Shown here: in pieces, positions 14,061 to 19,400 of the stretch
Layout: each line of letters starts with the position of its first letter
How positions within the stretch are numbered: the stretch's first letter is position 1
Translations under genes and position numbers: made by a program
Notes under the pieces: generated by a model
What the model saw: the letters and a program-made list of their open reading frames with translations, nothing else
What the model was told of the DNA's origin: nothing
Database searches by the model: none
Origin: Draconibacterium orientale
GTDB lineage: Bacteria; Bacteroidota; Bacteroidia; Bacteroidales; UBA12170
Length of the DNA stretch: 19,400 nucleotides
Assembly (NCBI GenBank): GCA_020718315.1
Contig: DYSK01000027.1
Coordinates: 1 to 19,400, forward strand
Reading direction: 5' to 3'

Positions 14061-15005
14061 ATGATTCATCATTCTCTTTCAAAAAGTGAACTGACTGCTT
14101 TCATTAAAGAAAAAGCGATCGAATTAGGTTTTTTGGATTGTGGTATTTCAAAAGCCGATTTTTTATCTTCGGAGGAAGCGGAATTGAATAAATGGCTGGA
14201 AGAAGGCCGACACGGTTTGATGACCTATATGGAACGCAACAAAGAAATGCGTCTCGATCCTCGAAAATTGGTTGAAGGTGCAAAATCGGTCGTTACCATT
14301 CTCCAAAATTATTATCCACCCGTAAAACTTGAAACCAACGACAATTTCAAAATTTCAAAATATGCGTATGGCATAGATTATCATTCGCTGGTAAAGTCGA
14401 AACTCCATCGTTTGGCCGAGGAAATCAAACATTTTTTTCCTGATTTAATCTTTCGGATTTTCGTTGATTCCGCTCCTATGATGGACCGCGTGTGGGCAAA
14501 AAAAAGCGGCCTGGGCTGGATTGGTAAAAACGGCTTGGTGCTGAACAGAAAAAACGGCTCTTACTTTTTTATCGGTCATATTATACTCAATCTGGAACTG
14601 GATTACAATGCTACGGAGGCGAAAGATTTGTGTGCCACTTGCACGCGATGCATAGATGCCTGTCCAACAAATGCCATTTACGAGCCAAGAAAAATAGATG
14701 CACGAAAATGTTTGTCGTATCAGACAATTGAATTTCCGATCGTTTCGGAGCGAAGCCCAAAAGAATCTTACCACGATTGGATTTTTGGTTGCGATATTTG
14801 CCAAGATGTCTGCCCTTGGAATTTAAAATTTTTGCCGGCTCACCAGGAGAATGATTTTTTACCAAAACCTGAATTGTTAGCGATGCGAAAAGCCGACTGG
14901 CATGCGTTGAGTGAATCGCAATTTGATAAATTGTTCGAAAAAAGCGCGCTTAAAAGAGCAAAATATGCAGGATTGATAAAAACAATCGACTGGATTTCGG
15001 AATGA
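14061..15005 (+). CDS. queG: Epoxyqueuosine reductase
   Basis: Performs the last step of queuosine synthesis, reducing epoxyqueuosine to queuosine in tRNA, with cobalamin and two [4Fe-4S] clusters. The 314-residue protein shows the N-terminal QueG domain (LGFLDCGISKADF), the catalytic-type aspartate D136 in FVDSAPMMDR, the WIGKNGL segment at about 153-159, and the ferredoxin-like cysteines: C191, C194, C197 and C201 (CxxCxxCxxxCP), C217, then C244, C247 and C251 in GCDICQDVCPWN. It lacks the C-terminal HEAT-repeat extension seen in longer relatives. It is downstream of ruvB with a 24-base gap and no intervening promoter motif, so the two are probably co-transcribed. It converges on the receiver gene with eight bases between stops and no terminator. 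Confidence 0.97.
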   Translation: MIHHSLSKSELTAFIKEKAIELGFLDCGISKADFLSSEEAELNKWLEEGRHGLMTYMERNKEMRLDPRKLVEGAKSVVTILQNYYPPVKLETNDNFKISKYAYGIDYHSLVKSKLHRLAEEIKHFFPDLIFRIFVDSAPMMDRVWAKKSGLGWIGKNGLVLNRKNGSYFFIGHIILNLELDYNATEAKDLCATCTRCIDACPTNAIYEPRKIDARKCLSYQTIEFPIVSERSPKESYHDWIFGCDICQDVCPWNLKFLPAHQENDFLPKPELLAMRKADWHALSESQFDKLFEKSALKRAKYAGLIKTIDWISE

Positions 15006-15013
15006 AGAAGTCC

Positions 15014-15421
15014 TTATTTATTTCCCAAATAGAAATCAATTTTTTTCAGTAGTAATGGAATCGAAATTGGTTTAGAAACATAATCGTCGCAACCGGCAGC
15101 AAGACTTTTTTCTCTGTCGCCACCCAAAGCATAGGCGGTTTGTGCTATCACGGGCAGATTAGGACGTTTTTCTTTAATCTTTTTAACAACTTCATAGCCA
15201 TTTAAAAGTGGCAAATTAATATCGAGCAAAACTAAATCGATCGAATCATTGTTGAGAACTGTTTCGACAGCGTCTTTACCATTTTCGACCCAGAGTACAT
15301 TTACTTTCGATTTTTTTAGCAGCAAACGCAAAAAGTTATAATTACTCATAATGTCTTCTGCAATCAAAACATTTTTGCCTTCCCAAACGTAATTGTTGAT
15401 ATTAAAATCTGTTGTATTCAT
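15014..15421 (-). CDS. Stand-alone receiver downstream of a hybrid-type kinase
   Basis: A 135-residue single receiver domain read from ATG at 15421. A TTG at 15442 would make it overlap the kinase stop, but the ATG gives a clean 10-base gap. It carries the acidic pair in VLIAEDIMSNY, the phosphoacceptor aspartate in LVLLDINLPLLNG, the threonine in AQTAYA and the lysine in DYVSKPI. It lies directly after the REC-PAS-PAS histidine kinase, the likely phosphodonor, so the two genes together resemble a hybrid kinase with its C-terminal receiver on a separate polypeptide. Its closest match in the window is the receiver at 10078-10479; both share W..K....ED....NY.FL, VLW..NGK.A and TAYA..G.REKS.AAG.DDY motifs. 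Confidence 0.92.
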   Translation of the reverse strand: MNTTDFNINNYVWEGKNVLIAEDIMSNYNFLRLLLKKSKVNVLWVENGKDAVETVLNNDSIDLVLLDINLPLLNGYEVVKKIKEKRPNLPVIAQTAYALGGDREKSLAAGCDDYVSKPISIPLLLKKIDFYLGNK

Positions 15422-15431
15422 CTTTTTCGAA

Positions 15432-17393
15432 TTAATTTTCAATACTAAAATAAAACGTAGATCCTTTGCCTATTTCCGAATCGACTCTAATTTCTCCTCC
15501 CATCATATCCAATAAATGTTTCACAATGGACAGTCCCAAACCTAAACCATCATGAACTCTATTTTCGTCGTCGGTAAGCTGACTAAAGTTTTCAAAGATA
15601 AGCTTTAGTTTATCTTTTTCAATACCAATTCCTTGGTCTTTCACGAAAAATTCAAATTTAGAATTAATACGTTTAAAACCAAATTCAATTTTTCCCTTTT
15701 CTGAAAATTTGAATGCATTGTCGATGAGTTTTGTAAAGATATGTTCTAATTTCTTGGCGTCGGCAGTAATCATATCATCGGTAGGATCGCCGGTTTTTGT
15801 GTTTAAACGCATCGCCAATTTAACATCTTTATTTTCATAGCGTTTATTGTCTTTGAATTTATCATACACTTGTTTGATAAATGCATTGAGCGAAAACATA
15901 TTTTTTTCAATTTTCAGATCATGCTTTTCCAATAATGACACATCCAAAATATCTTCAACAATAGATAGAAGATGCAATCCGCTTCCCAATATTTCTTCAT
16001 TGAAATCGGCCATATCTTCCGTTTCTAATCCGCCAATTTTGATCAGTTCGGCAAAACCGATGATTGCATTTAAGGGCGTTCTTAATTCGTGCGATATGGT
16101 GGAAAGAAAGGCTGTTTTCATCCGATCCGAATCTTCGGCCAATTGTTTGGCTCTAAGGATATTACTTTCATATTCTTTGGTTTCTGAAATATCAATTCCC
16201 GAAAAAGCAAAGAAAATGGGTTCCTCCTTTTTGTTTTTGATTACCACCGTGTTTAGAAACACCGGAACCAATGAATTGTCTTTTTTTACGTGCCAAATTT
16301 CCGCGCTTTCAAAGCCATCTTGTTCCAAGCTTATTTTTGCCATTTTCGAAAATGAATAGGGCGAATCTTTGGCACTCAACAATTGAAAATTTTCACCTAA
16401 AAGTTCATTGGTTTCATAACCGTGAATTTTGGAAAAATATTTATTCAGATAAACGATTTGGCCTTTAATATCTGTAATAGCCAATCCGTATTTAGCAATA
16501 TCGGCAATCAACTTAAAGCGTTCTATTTCCTGAAGGTATTGTTTCCGTAAAGAAATATCTCTGACTATACAAACAACATTGAGTTCGCCACCTATTTCTA
16601 CCGATGCCATAGACATTTCAATAGGCAAACGACTGCCATTCATTTGAGTGGCACTTAGCTCAATATTTTTGCTATGTTGTTTGTTTTCAATAACATTTTG
16701 AATTAATTCAATGCCTTGTCTGTATTCGTCGTTCAAATTATCCGACGAAAAAAGAACCCGAATATTTTGGTCAATGATATCTTCCTGTTCATATCCAAAA
16801 AGGCGTGTTGCTTCCAGATTCCAGAATTTTATTTGCCCCAATTCGTCAAACATAATGATGGCATCGTTGGCCGACGAGGTGATAGCACTCAACTTTAATT
16901 CACTTTCTTCGATCCGTTTTAAAGCCTGTTTGTGTTTTTCTATTTCGTTTACCAAGCCTTGAGTTCTATCTACTACCAAGCGTTCGAGGTATTTTCGGTA
17001 GTTTTCCAATTCTTGATCTACCAAAATTTTCTTTCTGGTCATTTCGATAATGATTTCGAGCTGAACGGATTGAATAGGTTTTAATAAATAACCTATTGGA
17101 TCCACCGCTTTTGCACGTTCCATCAAGGATTTATCGGTTTGACCAGTCAAAAATAATACCGGAATATCTTTTGTTTGACGAATAATTTCGACCGTTTCTA
17201 TTCCGTTCAGTTTTCCTGACAATTCAATATCCATGAGCAGTAAATCGGGCGAATTATCTAAAATATAGGCGATAGCTTCTTCCCCACTCGGAACGACTCC
17301 TACAATTTTATGGCCCATTTCAATCAAATAATTCTGCAACAATCGAGAACTAATCAATTCGTCTTCAACAATTAATATTTTAAAAACAGCCAT
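15432..17393 (-). CDS. REC-PAS-PAS sensor histidine kinase
   Basis: A 653-residue soluble sensor kinase with an N-terminal receiver. The receiver spans residues 4-120 with E10-D11-E12, phosphoacceptor D55, T83 and K105. A coiled linker (about 120-170) leads to PAS 1 (about 165-285) and PAS 2 (about 292-410), each ending in a RDIS or DISE-type motif. The HisKA dimerisation domain has H435 in STISHELRTPLN. The ATPase domain has N559 in LIDNAFKFS, DQGIG at 586-590 and GLGLGLS at 616-622. All catalytic motifs are intact. No membrane span is visible, so it should sense cytosolic or diffusible signals. Being both receiver and kinase, it can be an intermediate in a relay. A stand-alone receiver follows on the same strand, and a PhoB/PhoR-like pair diverges from it. 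Confidence 0.95.
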   Translation of the reverse strand: MAVFKILIVEDELISSRLLQNYLIEMGHKIVGVVPSGEEAIAYILDNSPDLLLMDIELSGKLNGIETVEIIRQTKDIPVLFLTGQTDKSLMERAKAVDPIGYLLKPIQSVQLEIIIEMTRKKILVDQELENYRKYLERLVVDRTQGLVNEIEKHKQALKRIEESELKLSAITSSANDAIIMFDELGQIKFWNLEATRLFGYEQEDIIDQNIRVLFSSDNLNDEYRQGIELIQNVIENKQHSKNIELSATQMNGSRLPIEMSMASVEIGGELNVVCIVRDISLRKQYLQEIERFKLIADIAKYGLAITDIKGQIVYLNKYFSKIHGYETNELLGENFQLLSAKDSPYSFSKMAKISLEQDGFESAEIWHVKKDNSLVPVFLNTVVIKNKKEEPIFFAFSGIDISETKEYESNILRAKQLAEDSDRMKTAFLSTISHELRTPLNAIIGFAELIKIGGLETEDMADFNEEILGSGLHLLSIVEDILDVSLLEKHDLKIEKNMFSLNAFIKQVYDKFKDNKRYENKDVKLAMRLNTKTGDPTDDMITADAKKLEHIFTKLIDNAFKFSEKGKIEFGFKRINSKFEFFVKDQGIGIEKDKLKLIFENFSQLTDDENRVHDGLGLGLSIVKHLLDMMGGEIRVDSEIGKGSTFYFSIEN

Positions 17394-17418
17394 ATACTAC
17401 TAGAGTCAATATTTTATC

Positions 17419-17449
17419 CAAAAGTAGGAATATGTGAACACAAAACAAA
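17419..17449 (-). promoter_or_regulatory. Promoter of the REC-PAS-PAS kinase operon
   Basis: On the minus strand TTTG (17446-17449) and TACTTTTG (17419-17426) are separated by exactly 19 bases, a full match to the Bacteroidota consensus. An inverted repeat TGTGAACACA (17433-17442) lies within the spacer and could be an operator. Confidence 0.75.
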
Positions 17450-17489
17450 GCCAAGATAAACGGAATCAGAAATAAAATCCTACACTCTT

Positions 17490-17499
17490 AACAATTGTT
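17490..17499. promoter_or_regulatory. Palindrome AACAATTGTT between divergent signalling operons
   Basis: A perfect 10-base palindrome flanked by TTAA on each side (one base of asymmetry). It lies about 36 bases upstream of the -7 element of the PhoB-like gene, where an activator or operator site would be expected. The role is inferred from position only. Confidence 0.3.
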
Positions 17500-17534
17500 T
17501 AATATAAAATTCATTCCATGCTATAGATTTTGGA

Positions 17535-17542
17535 TAACTTTG
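17535..17542 (+). promoter_or_regulatory. Promoter -7 element (TAACTTTG) of the PhoB-like gene
   Basis: TAACTTTG matches TAnnTTTG exactly, 17 bases before the ATG at 17560, giving a leader of about 10 bases. The -33 region lacks a TTTG, which is compatible with an activator-dependent promoter. Confidence 0.6.
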
Positions 17543-17559
17543 TGGTTTAAAGTCATCTA

Positions 17560-18264
17560 ATGGAAAACAATACAATTAAAATATTGCTCGTTGACGACGA
17601 AGCCGATATCTTGGAATTTTTAAGTTATAATTTAAAAAGAGAAGGCTATCAAGTTTTTACGGCCAACAACGGGAAAAATGGCGTTGCCAAAGCAAAAGAA
17701 ATAATCCCAACTCTGATTATTTTGGATGTGATGATGCCCGAAATGGACGGCATCGAAGCCTGTGGCGAAATACGACTGATCCCGGAACTGAAAAACAGTT
17801 TGGTTGTTTTTCTTACGGCACGAGCCGAAGATTATTCGCAAATAGCCGGTTTCGATGCAGGAGCCGACGATTATATTACAAAACCTATCCGCCCAAAGCT
17901 CTTTCTTAGCAAGATAAATTCCATTCTAAGACGATATGCTCCTTCCAACGACGAATACAATGCAGGCTCTGAACATTCTACTCAATTCAACGCCTTCACC
18001 ATTGACAAAGAGCGATATATCATAATAGTTGATAATAAAGACATCAATCTACCAAAAAAAGAATTTGAACTTTTGCAACTTCTCACCTCAAAACCGAGCA
18101 AAGTTTTTACGCGCGAAGAGATATTTTCGAATGTGTGGGGAAATAGTGTGATTGTTGGCGACAGAACAATTGATGTTCACGTTCGAAAAATTCGCGAAAA
18201 AATAAACATCGACTGCATTAAAACAGTGAAAGGCGTTGGCTACAAATTTGAAGATATAAAGTAG
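17560..18264 (+). CDS. OmpR/PhoB-family response regulator
   Basis: A 234-residue DNA-binding regulator. The receiver (about 6-122) has D12-D13 in LLVDDE, phosphoacceptor D56 in IILDVMMPEMDG, T86 in FLTARAED and K108 in DYITKPI. The C-terminal winged helix (about 143-232) shows LPKKEFELLQLLTSKPSKVFTREE, the recognition-helix region RTIDVHVRKIREKI, and the final wing VKGVGYKFE. Length and layout are standard for the family. The histidine kinase gene begins six bases after its stop, so they form one operon. The pair looks PhoB/PhoR-like, but no phosphate transport genes are in the window, so I do not assign a phosphate role or gene symbol. Confidence 0.95.
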   Translation: MENNTIKILLVDDEADILEFLSYNLKREGYQVFTANNGKNGVAKAKEIIPTLIILDVMMPEMDGIEACGEIRLIPELKNSLVVFLTARAEDYSQIAGFDAGADDYITKPIRPKLFLSKINSILRRYAPSNDEYNAGSEHSTQFNAFTIDKERYIIIVDNKDINLPKKEFELLQLLTSKPSKVFTREEIFSNVWGNSVIVGDRTIDVHVRKIREKINIDCIKTVKGVGYKFEDIK

Positions 18265-18270
18265 AGAACC

Positions 18271-19305
18271 ATGCGCGAATCAACCTATTTGGCCGCTCGT
18301 ATGTCTTTGATTATTGGCATATTCTTCAGCATTGGTTTCCTAATCATTTATCTGCTATCCAATCTCAACATTGGCTACATCTTAGCTCTCTTTTTTGCTT
18401 TTGTTTTCTTTACCTTTTGGATTATCCGCAGTCATACCAATACCTATATCTATCAAAAAATTAAGATCATTTATAAAACCATTCATGATCAAAAACGAGG
18501 CAAACCCGAAGTGCGCGAACGCCAACAATCCTTGCCAACCATCGAGAATGTACATCACGAAGTGATGGCCTGGAGCAAAGAATATCAAGATCAAATTCAA
18601 GAACTAAAACGATTGGAAACCTACCGAAAAGAATATATTGGCAACATTTCGCACGAGCTCAAAACGCCCCTTTTCAATATCCAAGGTTATGTATCTACGC
18701 TCCTGGATGGAGGTTTGGAAGACGAAAGTATCAACAAGATTTATTTGAGTAGAACAGAAAAAAGCCTCGATCGATTGATAAAAATTGTGGAAGAACTTGA
18801 TACCATTACTCATCTGGAATCGAATACCTTGAAACTAAAATTGGTCAGATTCAATATTCTGAATCTGGTAAAAGAAATATTTGACCTCTACGAAGTGGAA
18901 GCCAATGCCAAAAACTGTCCACTTTTATTCAACAAAACATACGATTCGCCCATTTTTGTCGTAGCCGATCGACTTCAAATTCATACACTTTTGACCAATT
19001 TGATTGGAAATGCCCTCAAATATGGCATAAAGGAAAATCCCAAGATAAAGATTAGTTTCTTTGATATGAACGAATACATTCTGATTGAAATAACCGACAA
19101 TGGTGCGGGAATTTCGAAAGAAGATTTGCCCCGTATTTTCGAACGGTTTTACAGAACCGACAAAGCGCGCTCCCGCGACACGGGTGGTTCCGGATTGGGA
19201 TTGGCCATTGTAAAACACATTGTAGAAGCACATAATCAAACCATAAATGTGCGGTCCACGCTTGGATTGGGAACTACTTTTGCCTTTACATTGCAAAAAG
19301 CCTAA
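18271..19305 (+). CDS. PhoR-like membrane sensor histidine kinase
   Basis: A 344-residue kinase, partner of the regulator just upstream. Two membrane helices near residues 11-30 and 34-53 are joined by a very short loop, so there is essentially no periplasmic sensor domain. A cytoplasmic linker (about 54-115) without a clear PAS or HAMP motif leads to HisKA with H128 in GNISHELKTPL. The ATPase domain has N247 in NLIGNALKYG, D276-N277-G278 in TDNGAGI, the F-box ERFYRTDKARSR and GGSGLGLAIVKH. All catalytic motifs are intact. The short membrane hairpin suggests it senses the membrane, a membrane partner or a cytosolic cue. That layout resembles PhoR kinases that rely on a transporter partner, although the signal is unknown. 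Confidence 0.95.
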   Translation: MRESTYLAARMSLIIGIFFSIGFLIIYLLSNLNIGYILALFFAFVFFTFWIIRSHTNTYIYQKIKIIYKTIHDQKRGKPEVRERQQSLPTIENVHHEVMAWSKEYQDQIQELKRLETYRKEYIGNISHELKTPLFNIQGYVSTLLDGGLEDESINKIYLSRTEKSLDRLIKIVEELDTITHLESNTLKLKLVRFNILNLVKEIFDLYEVEANAKNCPLLFNKTYDSPIFVVADRLQIHTLLTNLIGNALKYGIKENPKIKISFFDMNEYILIEITDNGAGISKEDLPRIFERFYRTDKARSRDTGGSGLGLAIVKHIVEAHNQTINVRSTLGLGTTFAFTLQKA

Positions 19306-19323
19306 ACGACATCGCTGCGGTAT

Positions 19324-19338
19324 TGATTTTAAAAATCA
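19324..19338. repeat. Short AT-rich inverted repeat after the PhoR-like gene
   Basis: TGATTTT and AAAATCA form an exact inverted repeat around one A, 18 bases past the kinase stop and just upstream of the next promoter element. It is too compact for a good terminator hairpin and has no T-run, so an operator is at least as likely. Confidence 0.3.
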
Positions 19339-19339
19339 T

Positions 19340-19347
19340 TACTTTTG
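19340..19347 (+). promoter_or_regulatory. Promoter -7 element (TACTTTTG) of the right-edge gene
   Basis: TACTTTTG matches TAnnTTTG exactly and lies 22 bases before an ATG at 19370. It marks a new transcription unit after the PhoB/PhoR-like pair. Confidence 0.55.
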
Positions 19348-19369
19348 CTTCCATAAAAAAGCACTTGAC

Positions 19370-19400
19370 ATGAGAAAAACCATTTTTATCCTCTTCGGAT
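19370..19400 (+). CDS. 5' end of an unidentified gene (cut by window edge)
   Basis: An ATG at 19370 opens a frame reading MRKTIFILFG to the window end. The basic start followed by hydrophobic residues looks like the beginning of a signal peptide. The upstream -7 element supports this start. Too little is present to name a product. Confidence 0.55.
   Translation, partial: MRKTIFILFG

Noticed and set aside
15421..15442. TTG start at 15442 for the second receiver, overlapping the kinase stop
   Set aside because: An ATG at 15421 gives a normal receiver N-terminus and a clean 10-base gap; the TTG adds only seven residues outside the fold.
15847..16359. Long antisense open frame (170 codons) within the REC-PAS-PAS kinase gene
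   Set aside because: It lies opposite the PAS 2 and HisKA coding region, its composition reflects the kinase codons in reverse, and no separate promoter was seen.

Overview
The window looks like chromosomal core sequence from a member of the Bacteroidota. The DNA is AT-rich. Most genes lack a Shine-Dalgarno site. Matches to the Bacteroidota promoter -7 element TAnnTTTG stand in front of most transcription units, two of them with a TTTG/TTGC element 17-19 bases upstream at the -33 position. Gene content fits: a long YidC with a large periplasmic domain, the ruvB-queG pair, an E. coli-type class II aldolase, and several histidine kinases and receivers. No rRNA, tRNA, CRISPR array or insertion sequence was seen, and no gene looks broken apart from the one cut by the right edge.

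Left part (1-4379): a strong promoter leads to an unrecognised polytopic membrane protein. It converges on a minus-strand aroD-aroE-aroC cluster (steps 3, 4 and 7 of the shikimate pathway). A divergent flavin reductase-family gene follows and ends at a bidirectional terminator shared with yidC.

Middle (4383-12707): yidC; a two-gene unit pairing a TPR/LytS-type sensor kinase with degenerate ATP-binding motifs and a small thiamine-binding-family protein (stop and start codons directly abutting); fbaA; a stand-alone receiver; a bidirectional terminator; and a minus-strand operon of two tandem-domain universal stress proteins flanking a secreted SPOR-domain protein.

Right part (12708-19400): ruvB-queG, then a signalling block. 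A REC-PAS-PAS-histidine kinase with a downstream stand-alone receiver (minus strand) is transcribed away from a PhoB/PhoR-like pair (plus strand). The start of another gene lies at the right edge.

I found no clearly new multi-gene defence or biosynthetic system. The most unusual items are the apparently ATP-binding-deficient LytS-like protein coupled to a thiamine-binding-family protein, the Usp-SPOR-Usp operon, and two near-twin stand-alone receivers about 4.5 kb apart. Promoter and terminator calls rest on motif reading by eye.
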